From NCBI RefSeq assembly GCF_002778315.1, contig NZ_NESA01000013.1:1-64000 (forward strand): a stretch of DNA of 64,000 nucleotides. The letters run 5' to 3'. Shown here piece after piece: positions 16,092 through 23,718 of this stretch (within the stretch, counting starts at the first letter, position 1; the number at the start of each line of letters is the position of its first letter). Both the position numbers and the translations under genes were made by a program. The stretch comes from Limnohabitans sp. JirII-31 (GTDB lineage Bacteria > Pseudomonadota > Gammaproteobacteria > Burkholderiales > Burkholderiaceae_C). The notes under the pieces were generated by a model. It was not told the origin of the DNA and did not search any database. It saw nothing but the letters and a program-made list of their open reading frames with translations.

Positions 16092-16119
16092 AAAAAAATA
16101 CGGCCCATGAGGGCCGTAT
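16092..16119 (-). terminator. Intrinsic terminator of the gntR-puuE-uraD/allC-M20 operon
   Basis: ATACGGCCC (16098-16106) pairs with GGGCCGTAT (16111-16119) around ATGA. On the minus strand the stem is followed by a T run (complement of 16092-16097). It lies 23 bases after the M20 gene stop. Confidence 0.85.
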
Positions 16120-16141
16120 CCGCATTTATGTGCTGACTGCT

Positions 16142-17434
16142 TTAGCTGAGTAAATCCAACAACGTCCGCGCCACCACCTTCGTGGCGCGTCGCACGTCTT
16201 CCAGCATCACGCGTTCGTCGTTGCGCTTGGCGTGGCTCTCTAGCACGGTGCGCGGGCCTGCCCCGTAAATCACGCCGGGAATGCCACGCTCCACATACAA
16301 ACGCACATCGGTGTAGAGCGGGGTGCCCACAGCGGGGATAGGTTCGCCAAACAGTTGCTCGCCGTGTTTTTGAATGGCGTCCACCAAGGGCTGGTTACCC
16401 GCGAGTGGCACCATGGCTTTGGCCAGCAACAGGCGTTTGATGTCGACCTTGAGTTGCTTGCCGCCACGCGGTGGGTTGAATGAAGCGGCTGCGTCTTCGA
16501 TGGTGTTGCGAATCGACGCTTCCACCTCGACGGGGTTCTCTTCGGGAATCATGCGGCGGTCAAGTTTGAACACCACTTTGCCCGGCACCACGTTGGTGTT
16601 GGTGCCGCCGCTGATTTGGCCCACGTTGAGGTAAGGGTGGGTGATACCTTCCACCTTGGAGGTGGTTTTCAGGTAGTCCGCGTTGAGTGCGTGCAGCGCG
16701 TTCAAGATGTGCACGGCACCTTGCAACGCGTCGGTGCCACTGTCGGGAATGGCAGCGTGCGCCATTTCGCCTTGCACGGTGACTTCCATTTGCAGACAAC
16801 CGTTGTGTGCGGTCACCACCTGGTAGCTGAAGCCTGCGGCAATCATGAGGTCTGGCTTGGTGAGGCCTTGGGCCAGCAACCAGCCGGGGCCTTTTTCGCC
16901 GCCAAATTCTTCGTCGTAGGTGAAGTGCAGTTCCACGCCGCCACGCAGCTGCACCAGCGGCTGCCCTCCTGGTTCTTGAGGCAGGCCCAAAGATTCCAAG
17001 GCGCGTGTGGCAAAGGTGAAGGTTGAGAAGTCGCTTTTGCTCACGGCGGTGGCACGGCCATACATGGCGCCGTTGTCAATTTCGCCGCCGTAGGGGTTGT
17101 GGGTCCAGCCTTCGCCTGGAGGTACTACGTCCCCATGCGCGTTGAGGGCAATGGTTTTGCCGCCATCGGCAAACTTGCGGCGCACGATGAGGTTGGTGAT
17201 GCTCTCCAGGCCATAGGCCTTCACCTCGTCGCTGGGCACGGCGTGTTTCTCGGCAACGTAGCCAAAGTTTTTCAGCAATTCAGCGGTGCGCTCTGCATGG
17301 GGCGCGTTGTTGCCGGGTGGTGTGTCGGTGGGCACTTGCACCAAGGCTTGCAAGAACTTCACCTGTTCGTCAAAGTGGGCGTCGATCCAAGCATCGAGTT
17401 GGGCGTAGGCGGCGTTGTGGTTGTGGTCGGTCAT
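16142..17434 (-). CDS. M20-family metallohydrolase (ArgE/DapE class) in purine operon
   Basis: 430-residue zinc hydrolase of peptidase family M20. Metal-ligand motifs are visible: LNAHGDVVPPG, the bridging region around ATAVSKSD, the catalytic Glu pair in TYDEEFGG, and the C-terminal His in VLESHAKRNDE. The dimerisation insert contains VTVQGEMAHAAIPDSGTDAL. It is the last gene of the operon that also encodes the UraD-AllC fusion (27-base gap), so its substrate is probably a carbamoyl or ureido compound late in allantoate breakdown. This is inference: classical ureidoglycolate amidohydrolases belong to the AllC family, not this branch. Confidence 0.82.
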   Translation of the reverse strand: MTDHNHNAAYAQLDAWIDAHFDEQVKFLQALVQVPTDTPPGNNAPHAERTAELLKNFGYVAEKHAVPSDEVKAYGLESITNLIVRRKFADGGKTIALNAHGDVVPPGEGWTHNPYGGEIDNGAMYGRATAVSKSDFSTFTFATRALESLGLPQEPGGQPLVQLRGGVELHFTYDEEFGGEKGPGWLLAQGLTKPDLMIAAGFSYQVVTAHNGCLQMEVTVQGEMAHAAIPDSGTDALQGAVHILNALHALNADYLKTTSKVEGITHPYLNVGQISGGTNTNVVPGKVVFKLDRRMIPEENPVEVEASIRNTIEDAAASFNPPRGGKQLKVDIKRLLLAKAMVPLAGNQPLVDAIQKHGEQLFGEPIPAVGTPLYTDVRLYVERGIPGVIYGAGPRTVLESHAKRNDERVMLEDVRRATKVVARTLLDLLS

Positions 17435-17461
17435 GGGTGTCTCGTGGTGGGGTGCGCAGGT

Positions 17462-19243
17462 TCAAGCGTGGGTGTTGTGCAGCAAGTGCATGAAGGCGTC
17501 GATGGCCAACTGCATGTCGTCGCTGGTGGTGCTCTCTAACGGGTTGTGGCTGATGCCTGCGTTTTGGCCACGCACAAACAGCATGGCCTGGGGCATCACC
17601 TCATGCAACTTCATGGCGTCGTGCCCGGCGCCGCTGGGCAGGTGAAACAAGGGCACGCCCAGGGCTTGCACGGCGGCTTCCCAGCGCGCTTGCCACTGCG
17701 GTGCGCTGGGGGCGGCGCTGGCACGCATGGTTTCTTCCAGCGTGTAGTGCACGCCACGGCGGGTGCAAATGGTTTGCAGAGCATTGAGCACATCGCGCAT
17801 CAACAGGTCGCGCTGTCCGTTGGTGGGAGCGCGTAAATCCAGGCTGAACTGGCAGCGCCCTGGCACCACGTTGATCGAACCATTTGGCACCGTCAGCAAA
17901 CCCACTGTGCCCACGGCGTTGCATTGGCCGTCAGCACCGCGGTCGCGCAAAGCGCGTTGCTCCACATACAAGGCCAGTTCGGCCACGGTTGCTGCTGCAT
18001 CGCGGCGGCGGTCCATGGGGGTGGTGCCTGCGTGGCTGGCCATGCCCCTGACTTCACCCACAAAGCGCACGCTGCCGTTGATCGAGGTCACCACGCCCAG
18101 CGGCAGATCGCGCTCGTTGAGCACCGGCCCCTGCTCGATGTGCACTTCCACAAACCCCAGGTACTTGGATGCATCGCGGGCCAGCTTGGGGATGTCGGCC
18201 AGTTTCAAGCCCGCTTGTTGCATGGCTTGGCGCATGGTCACGCCGTCGGCATCGGCTTGGTCCAGCCATTCGTGTTTGAAGTCGCCCACCAAAGCGCCCG
18301 ATCCCAAGAAGGTGGCTTTGTAACGCTGGCCTTCTTCTTCTGCAAAGGCCACCACTTCCAGGTTGAAGGGCAAACGCTGGTTAGCGCGGGCCAGTTCACG
18401 CACGCAGGCCATGGGCACAAAAATGCCCAGGCGTCCGTCGTACTTGCCGCCGTTGCGCACCGTGTCGTAGTGCGAGCCGGTCATCAAGGTTTTGGCGTTC
18501 TCGGTGGCTGCTTTGTAGATGCCCACCACGTTGCCCACCGCGTCAATGCGCACATCGTCAAAGCCGCAGGCTTGAAGCCCCAGTTCAATCGTGCGGGCGC
18601 ATTTCTGGTGGGCATCGGTCAGATAGGTCACGGTCAGCGCGTCGTCTGCATCGCTGAATTGGGCCAGCCATTCGTGCCAGTCCCACACCTCGTGGCCCAG
18701 TGTGGGTTGGTAGCCAAGTTTGTCGTTGAGGCGAATCTCCACAATGCGGTGGATGTTGCGCAAGCACTCAGCCAATTCGTAGTCGGGGTGGTTGTCCAGA
18801 CGACGTTCGAAAGTTTGAATGATTTGTTGGCGCGTCAAGCCCGCACCGCGTGGGCCACGCACCGCCAGGATGAAGGGAAACCCAAATTTGGCGTTGTAGC
18901 TGGCGTTGAGCTGTTGGATGTGAGCAAATTCTTGGGGGGTGCAGTCGGTCAACCCCGCTTTGCTTTGCTCATTCGTTGATTCAGCGGTGAGGCTTTTTGT
19001 CACCATGGCTTTGCCAGCCAATTCAGGGTGGGCACGTACCAGGGCCACTTGGGCGTCACGGCCCGCACGGTTGAGCACCTCGACCATGGCGTGTTTGAGA
19101 GCGGCAGCAGACGCAAAAGGGCGCGCGTCAAGCGCTTGCTCGGCAATCCAATCCGAGTGTTCGTACAAGCCTGTGAGCAAGGCTGCGGCCTCTGCGCGGG
19201 GCAGGGTGTTGATCTGGTTCAGCGTGATGTGCGTGGTGCTCAT
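17462..19243 (-). CDS. Bifunctional OHCU decarboxylase / allantoate amidohydrolase (UraD-AllC fusion)
   Basis: 593 residues carrying two enzymes. Residues 1 to about 170 are OHCU decarboxylase, which makes S-allantoin from the product of UraH; the catalytic-His segment VRAHPELAGK and the signature LNASYNAKFGFPFILAVRG are intact. Residues about 185-593 are allantoate amidohydrolase, with metal motifs GSHYDTVRNGGKYDGRLG, AFAEEEGQR and HIEQGPVLNE, and C-terminal GAGHDA. It releases ammonia and ureidoglycine in family knowledge. PuuE, which supplies the intermediate step, is the adjacent upstream gene (21-base gap), so three consecutive reactions are encoded by two genes. Both halves look complete. 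Confidence 0.93.
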   Translation of the reverse strand: MSTTHITLNQINTLPRAEAAALLTGLYEHSDWIAEQALDARPFASAAALKHAMVEVLNRAGRDAQVALVRAHPELAGKAMVTKSLTAESTNEQSKAGLTDCTPQEFAHIQQLNASYNAKFGFPFILAVRGPRGAGLTRQQIIQTFERRLDNHPDYELAECLRNIHRIVEIRLNDKLGYQPTLGHEVWDWHEWLAQFSDADDALTVTYLTDAHQKCARTIELGLQACGFDDVRIDAVGNVVGIYKAATENAKTLMTGSHYDTVRNGGKYDGRLGIFVPMACVRELARANQRLPFNLEVVAFAEEEGQRYKATFLGSGALVGDFKHEWLDQADADGVTMRQAMQQAGLKLADIPKLARDASKYLGFVEVHIEQGPVLNERDLPLGVVTSINGSVRFVGEVRGMASHAGTTPMDRRRDAAATVAELALYVEQRALRDRGADGQCNAVGTVGLLTVPNGSINVVPGRCQFSLDLRAPTNGQRDLLMRDVLNALQTICTRRGVHYTLEETMRASAAPSAPQWQARWEAAVQALGVPLFHLPSGAGHDAMKLHEVMPQAMLFVRGQNAGISHNPLESTTSDDMQLAIDAFMHLLHNTHA

Positions 19244-19264
19244 GGCGGTGTCCTGCGGAGGCGG

Positions 19265-20239
19265 TTAGACGTTGGCTGGGTAGGGATGCACTTGCTTCCA
19301 GTGGCGGGCAATGTCAATGCGCCGCGCCACCCACACACGGTCGTGTTTGGCGATGTGGTCTAAAAACTTTTGCAGCGCCACGATGCGTCCGGGCTTGCCC
19401 AGCAAGCGGCAGTGCATGCCCACGCTCATCATCTTTGGGGCGTCTTCGCCTTCGGCGTAGAGCGCATCAAAGGTGTCGCGCAAGTAGATGAAGAAGTCTT
19501 CTGCCTGGCTAAAGCCTTGTGGCAAGGCAAAGCGCATGTCGTTGCAGTCCAGCGTGTAGGGCACCACCAAGTGCGGCGCGATGTCGCCATTGCTTTTTTG
19601 CACTTGCATCCAAAAGGGCAGGTCTTCGCCGTAGTAGTCGCTGTCGTACTCAAAGCCGCCATGGTCGAGCACCAGCCGGCGTGTGTTGGGGCTGTCGCGT
19701 CCGGTGTACCAACCCGCGCCGTGGATCGAGTTGCCGTGGGTGGTGTGCGTCAAACGCTCGATGATCTCAATGCCGCGTTCCAGATGCGCCCGCTCTGTCG
19801 CCTCATCGATGGTTTGATAGTTGATCCAGCGCAAGCCATGGCAGGCAATCTCGTGCTCCATCTCGACCAATGCAGCCGTGAGTTCGGGGTGGCGATCTAA
19901 CGCCATGCTGACACCAAACACGGTCAAGGGCAGGCCGCGTTTTTCAAACTCGCGCAAGATGCGCCACACGCCCACGCGCGAACCGTATTCGTAAATACCT
20001 TCCATGCTCAAGTGGCGGTCGGGAAAGCTCGGTGGGTTGAACATCTCGCTCAAGAACATCTCACTGCCCGCGTCGCCGTGCAGCGTGGCGTTCTCGCCGC
20101 CTTCTTCGTAATTCAACACAAACTGCACCGCCACGCGGGCCTGGCCTGGCCATTGAGCATGCGGGGGGGTGCGGCCATAGCCCACCAAGTCGCGCGGGTA
20201 GGGGGCGGTGCTGTTGTAAATGGCGTGGGGGTTAGACAT
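19265..20239 (-). CDS. puuE: Allantoinase PuuE (polysaccharide-deacetylase fold)
   Basis: 324-residue metal-independent-type allantoinase that hydrolyses allantoin to allantoate. PuuE features: YPRDLVGYGRTPPHAQWPG at the start, QFVLNYEEGGENATLHGDAGSE, EYGSRVGVWRILREFEKRGL, HEIACHGLRWI and GWYTGRDSPNTRRL. ATG at 20239 (MSNPHAIYNSTAPYPRDL) fits the family; a longer frame upstream overlaps gntR and is rejected. It lies 13 bases after gntR and precedes the UraD-AllC fusion in the same operon. Confidence 0.93.
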   Translation of the reverse strand: MSNPHAIYNSTAPYPRDLVGYGRTPPHAQWPGQARVAVQFVLNYEEGGENATLHGDAGSEMFLSEMFNPPSFPDRHLSMEGIYEYGSRVGVWRILREFEKRGLPLTVFGVSMALDRHPELTAALVEMEHEIACHGLRWINYQTIDEATERAHLERGIEIIERLTHTTHGNSIHGAGWYTGRDSPNTRRLVLDHGGFEYDSDYYGEDLPFWMQVQKSNGDIAPHLVVPYTLDCNDMRFALPQGFSQAEDFFIYLRDTFDALYAEGEDAPKMMSVGMHCRLLGKPGRIVALQKFLDHIAKHDRVWVARRIDIARHWKQVHPYPANV

Positions 20240-20252
20240 GGGGTGTTCCGGT

Positions 20253-20921
20253 TCAGGCCAAGGCCATGGCAATGTCGTTGCTGGGCACTTTGCGGTCGAG
20301 GGTGAGGTTTTCTTCCACATGGCGCAGGTGCTCGTCCATCAAGCGCACAGCCAACTTCTCGTCCTTGGCGGCAATGGCTTTGATGATGTCGGCGTGCTCT
20401 TCTGCCGAGTGTTCCGCGGCATGGGTGCTTTGGTACATCAGCGTGATCAGCGCGCAGCGTGAAATCAACTCGCCCAGCATTTGGGCCAGCACCTGGTTGT
20501 TCATCAATTCGGCGATGCGCACATGAAAGTCGCCCAACAAGTCGGTGCGGCCTGGCACATCGCCGCTGCTCACCGCGGCTTTTTCTTGCGCCACGTGTTC
20601 TTTGAGGGCTTTGATTTGGGCTGGCGTGACGTGACGCACAAAGTTGCGCGTCATTTCGGCTTCGAGCATGCGGCGCACGGCAAACACTTGGCGCGCTTCG
20701 TCGGAAGAGGGGGTGGCCACAAAGGCGCCGCGTGCGGGCTCCATGCGAATCAGGCGTTTTTGTGCCAACTGAAACAAGGCCTGGCGCACCAAGGTGCGTG
20801 ACACGCCAAAGTGATCGGCTAGTTTTTGCTCGGCCAGTTTGGTGCCTGGGTGCAGGCGGTGTTCCACGATGGCCTTGGTCATCGCATCCACAATGCTTCG
20901 GGTGGCGGTTGAGCTGTCCAT
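20253..20921 (-). CDS. GntR/FadR-family transcriptional regulator of purine catabolism
   Basis: 222 residues. N-terminal winged helix with GTKLAEQKLADHFGVSRTLVRQALFQL, C-terminal FCD all-helical domain with the metal-site residues seen as DFHVRIAELMNN and EEHADIIKAIAAKD. ATG at 20921 has GGAGA upstream; a TTG at 20936 is an inferior alternative. First gene of the minus-strand operon gntR-puuE-uraD/allC-M20. A TGTATACA palindrome lies 54 bases upstream between it and the divergent uraH, so autoregulation and control of uraH from one site is likely. FadR-type FCD regulators usually bind such short palindromes; the effector could be a purine breakdown product. Confidence 0.88.
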   Translation of the reverse strand: MDSSTATRSIVDAMTKAIVEHRLHPGTKLAEQKLADHFGVSRTLVRQALFQLAQKRLIRMEPARGAFVATPSSDEARQVFAVRRMLEAEMTRNFVRHVTPAQIKALKEHVAQEKAAVSSGDVPGRTDLLGDFHVRIAELMNNQVLAQMLGELISRCALITLMYQSTHAAEHSAEEHADIIKAIAAKDEKLAVRLMDEHLRHVEENLTLDRKVPSNDIAMALA

Positions 20922-20965
20922 GAGAGTCTCCGGCAAGGTCGTTATTGTTCAATGATAGCTTCAAA

Positions 20966-20985
20966 TACAAAAACTGTATACACTT
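20966..20985. promoter_or_regulatory. Operator TGTATACA between gntR operon and uraH
   Basis: TGTATACA at 20975-20982 lies between divergent gntR and uraH. The surrounding 19 bases ACAAAAACTGTATACACTT are identical to those upstream of puuD (33078-33096). Shared sequence this long in non-coding DNA points to a common regulator. Confidence 0.72.
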
Positions 20986-21028
20986 TCAGTCAACCGTTTT
21001 GGTTGCCATCTCTTTTTTGGAGCGACAC

Positions 21029-21382
21029 ATGGGATTGAGCACACACGTTTTAGACACCATGCACGGTGGCCCCGCCGCAGGCATGCAGGTGTCTTTGTTC
21101 ACCACAGCCAATGGCCAAGCCAGCTTGGTCAAATCGTTCACCCTGAACCACGATGGTCGCAACCCAGATGGCCTGCTGTATGACAACGACAGCCTGAAGA
21201 AGGGCACCTACCGACTGGTGTTTGACGTGAAGGGTTACTTCGCCTCCAAGGGCGTGGCTTTGCCAGAACCTAACTTCCTAGACCAAGTGATCCTGGACTT
21301 CGGCGTGGCCCATACCGACCAGCATTACCACGTGCCTTTGCTGGTCAGCCCCTGGAGTTATTCGACCTATCGGGGGTCTTGA
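21029..21382 (+). CDS. uraH: 5-hydroxyisourate hydrolase (transthyretin-related)
   Basis: 117 residues. Hydrolyses 5-hydroxyisourate, the product of PuuD, to OHCU, the substrate of UraD. Both family signatures are intact: LSTHVLDTMHGGPAAGM at the N terminus and the terminal YRGS motif (SYSTYRGS). ATG at 21029 is preceded by GGAGC; the upstream extension is not conserved in character. No signal peptide, so it is cytoplasmic. Divergent from gntR with the shared operator between. Confidence 0.95.
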   Translation: MGLSTHVLDTMHGGPAAGMQVSLFTTANGQASLVKSFTLNHDGRNPDGLLYDNDSLKKGTYRLVFDVKGYFASKGVALPEPNFLDQVILDFGVAHTDQHYHVPLLVSPWSYSTYRGS

Positions 21383-21407
21383 GTTTTAGGTGCTCTATGC
21401 GTTGAAG

Positions 21408-21443
21408 CTTGAAATGCTGTCTTGGTATTTCAAGTGGCTTTTT
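21408..21443 (+). terminator. Probable terminator after uraH
   Basis: CTTGAAAT (21408-21415) pairs with ATTTCAAG (21427-21434) around an 11-base loop; TTTTT ends the element five bases later. The stem is AT-rich and the T run is not immediately adjacent, so it is weaker than others in the window. Confidence 0.5.
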
Positions 21444-21697
21444 CAGACAGCTGAGGTCAGTCCACCTTAATGATGGTCTTTTGAATCCAGTCCCGCTTAC
21501 GTTTAACCGGCGGGAAATATAGGTATTGGTAAAGCACTTAAGTGTGATGTCGTGTGAATACGGCTTATGAAGTTTCAGAGTGCGACACCGACAACGATTT
21601 TCCTGGCATCAAGAAAATGGTCAGCGGTGTTCTTGCGTTGCGCAAGTCCATCTGCGTCAGGGTTAACAGGGAGACGACGATGCTCAAGCCCCGTGTG
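21444..21697. other. Non-coding stretch between uraH and the NYN gene leader
   Basis: No gene supported. An open frame at 21554-21811 (85 codons) has no recognisable protein content and overlaps the structured leader and the NYN start, so I do not call it. Base composition is lower in GC than the flanks. Confidence 0.4.
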
Positions 21698-21703
21698 TAC
21701 AAT

Positions 21704-21778
21704 TCAAAGCACATTCGCCCCTTGGCAGTACGCCCTCTCATTTATCCTGAGAGTGTGCCGAACCCCTGGGGCTTCTTC
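21704..21778 (+). ncRNA. Candidate structured small RNA or leader upstream of NYN gene
   Basis: Downstream of a possible -10 box TACAAT (21698-21703) the RNA can fold into one long hairpin: GCCCC/GGGGC (21717-21721 with 21768-21772), TTGGCA/TGCCGA (21722-21727 with 21756-21761) and CTCTCA/TGAGAG (21735-21740 with 21748-21753). AAGCCCC at 21686-21692 could compete for GGGGCTT if transcription starts further upstream. It ends with TTCTTC, a poor terminator. It may be an sRNA or a leader of the NYN gene; no family recognised. Confidence 0.4.
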
Positions 21779-21807
21779 ATTTCAGGCTTCCAATGCAAGG
21801 TGGTGGC

Positions 21808-22674
21808 ATGAGTAGCCAGCAAATTGCCATTCTCATTGACGGTGGTTTCTTTCTTAAACGTTTAGGAAAATTGGTTTCCGCTCATCGATGCGACACGCCA
21901 GAGAACATTGCACGCTGTGTCCGTCAGCTTTGTTTTACTCATGTGATGCGTCTGAAAGGAGGTAGTGGCAAGCTATGGCAGCAGCACCTTTATCGCGTTT
22001 TCTTTTATGACGCCCAACCCTATGACGGTAAAGCCCACCATCCTGTCGATAACAAATTAATTGACTTCGGTAAGTCGGATGTTGCGCTAAATAGACATCA
22101 GCTTTTCGAGCAGTTGCGTAAAGAACGAAAACTGGCGTTGCGCCTTGGCAAAGTCAATCGTGAACACGATTGGATGCTGTCTCCGCGACTGACCAAATCG
22201 GCACTGAAAACTCGGGTGCAATTAGCCCCGCTTCAATGTCTGACAGGGCAACTACAACAAGTCGTGGACCCCGCTGAGCCTGTGCAATTGCAACTCAGTA
22301 CTGAGCAAGCGCGACAGCTCTTGAGTGCCCATGACTTTTGGCAAAGCTTGCGGGCGGGTGATGTGGCTCTTGGCCTGCGTCAAAAAGGCGTGGACATGCG
22401 CATTGCCATCGACATCGCCAGCCTGACCTTGAAGCAACAAGTCAGCACCATCGTGTTGGTGGCAGGTGATAGCGACTTTGTGCCTGCAGCCAAACTCGCT
22501 CGCCGTGAAGGCATGGAGTTCATCCTCGATCCTCTTTGGCAAAAGGTGAACGATGATTTGTTTGAACACATTGATGCTTTGCAATCAGGTCTCAAACGAC
22601 CGACTCGTGAAGACCATTTACTTGTTACCAGCGTAAAACCAGCACCTGAGTTTTTAGATGACTTGCAGGGCTGA
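21808..22674 (+). CDS. NYN-domain protein (LabA/DUF88-like, PIN-fold)
   Basis: 288 residues. The NYN fold shows ILIDGGFFLKRLGKL at the start, with the first catalytic Asp, and the late motif IVLVAGDSDFVPAAKLARREG with two acidic residues. Between them lies a long insert (about residues 60-190) with DKLIDFGKSD-like and REHDW segments. NYN proteins are predicted metal-dependent RNases. ATG at 21808 gives MSSQQIAILIDGG; five residues upstream are unnecessary. Codon use is less GC-biased than the flanking purine genes, suggesting acquisition. A structured leader precedes it. It stands alone between uraH and ppk2; a link to purine metabolism is not evident. Confidence 0.8.
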   Translation: MSSQQIAILIDGGFFLKRLGKLVSAHRCDTPENIARCVRQLCFTHVMRLKGGSGKLWQQHLYRVFFYDAQPYDGKAHHPVDNKLIDFGKSDVALNRHQLFEQLRKERKLALRLGKVNREHDWMLSPRLTKSALKTRVQLAPLQCLTGQLQQVVDPAEPVQLQLSTEQARQLLSAHDFWQSLRAGDVALGLRQKGVDMRIAIDIASLTLKQQVSTIVLVAGDSDFVPAAKLARREGMEFILDPLWQKVNDDLFEHIDALQSGLKRPTREDHLLVTSVKPAPEFLDDLQG

Positions 22675-22754
22675 GAGTCTTCAACTTGGGTGTAGCGCTG
22701 CTACCGCGCGTGGCCCAGGGGTGTGTCGGCAACCTTTAACCATGTTTTTATCGC

Positions 22755-23573
22755 TCAGTCCAGCTTGACTTTTGACAAGTCAAACAAAGGCTTGGGCATC
22801 TCCAGCTTCATGCTTTCCAAGGTTTGCACCAACAGGTCTGCCACAAACAAGTCGCGGTAGGGTTTGGAGTCGGCAGGCACCACATACCAAGGTGCGTCGG
22901 GTGTGCTGGTGGCCGACAGCGCGTCTTCATAGGCCTCGGCAAACTTGGGCCACAGTTGACGGTCTTCAAAGTCTGAGGGCTGCAACTTCCAGTGTTTGTG
23001 GGGGTCGTCTAGGCGCGCTTGCAAACGCTTTTTTTGTTCGGCTTTGGAGATGTGTAAATAGCATTTGAGAACGGTGATGCCCGAATCAGACAACAGGCTC
23101 TCAAAGTGCTTGATGTCATCAAACCGTTTTTCGCAGGTGTCTTTTTTCACCCAGCCGCGCACACGCGTGACCAGCACATCTTCGTAATGGCTGCGGTTGA
23201 AAATCACCATTTCCCCCAACACAGGCGTCTTCTGGTGGATGCGCCACAAAAAGTCGTGACTTTTTTCTAAGTCGCTGGGCGCACCAAAGGCCTCGGCACG
23301 CACGCCCAAAGGACTGATGTGGGTGAAGACGCTGCGAATCACCCCGTCTTTGCCCGCAGTGTCCATGCCTTGCAAGACCAGCAGCAAGCCCTTGCTTTTG
23401 CCTGCATGCAAAGTGCCTTGTAGCTTGTTGAGCTTGTCGCCGAGTTTGTGCATGCTGCTTTGCCATGCCTCATCGGTGGGCAAGTCTTTGGGCGAGGGCA
23501 AAGTCTCGATATCGCGCAGCTTGAGGCTGCTGTTGGATTTGACGCGCCAAGGAGAATAGTCTTTGTGTTCCAT
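22755..23573 (-). CDS. ppk2: Polyphosphate kinase 2 family phosphotransferase
   Basis: 272 residues. Transfers phosphate between polyphosphate and nucleotides. Walker A GMDTAGKDG, the lid/arm region HDFLWRIHQKTPVLGEM, and the Walker B region VIFNRSHYEDVLVTRV are all present, as are the lid lysines and arginines in KKRLQARLDDPHKHWK. Length matches single-domain PPK2 of the AMP/ADP-phosphorylating classes; the class cannot be fixed without alignment. Divergent from xdhA. It may replenish nucleotides but no direct link to the purine pathway is shown. Confidence 0.9.
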   Translation of the reverse strand: MEHKDYSPWRVKSNSSLKLRDIETLPSPKDLPTDEAWQSSMHKLGDKLNKLQGTLHAGKSKGLLLVLQGMDTAGKDGVIRSVFTHISPLGVRAEAFGAPSDLEKSHDFLWRIHQKTPVLGEMVIFNRSHYEDVLVTRVRGWVKKDTCEKRFDDIKHFESLLSDSGITVLKCYLHISKAEQKKRLQARLDDPHKHWKLQPSDFEDRQLWPKFAEAYEDALSATSTPDAPWYVVPADSKPYRDLFVADLLVQTLESMKLEMPKPLFDLSKVKLD

Positions 23574-23624
23574 AGGCTCAGTGTAGGGCGGTCGATTTAG
23601 CTATTTAGTGCGCTGTAGACCTGA

Positions 23625-23650
23625 TTTATTTGTATACCAAGTGGCATACC
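23625..23650. promoter_or_regulatory. Weak GntR-type site upstream of xdhA
   Basis: TGTATACC (23631-23638) differs by one base from the TGTATACA core, and GGCATACC (23643-23650) follows as a degenerate repeat. It lies about 80 bases before the xdhA start between ppk2 and xdhA. Confidence 0.45.
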
Positions 23651-23718
23651 TGCCCCGAATTCGGGGAGCAAGTCATTAAAATCCTGTGATATTTTTCTCT
23701 AGCTTTTCAGCCCCCACC

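Noticed and set aside
21554-21811. 85-codon frame before the NYN gene
   Set aside because: No homology-like text, overlaps the structured leader, no ribosome-binding site.
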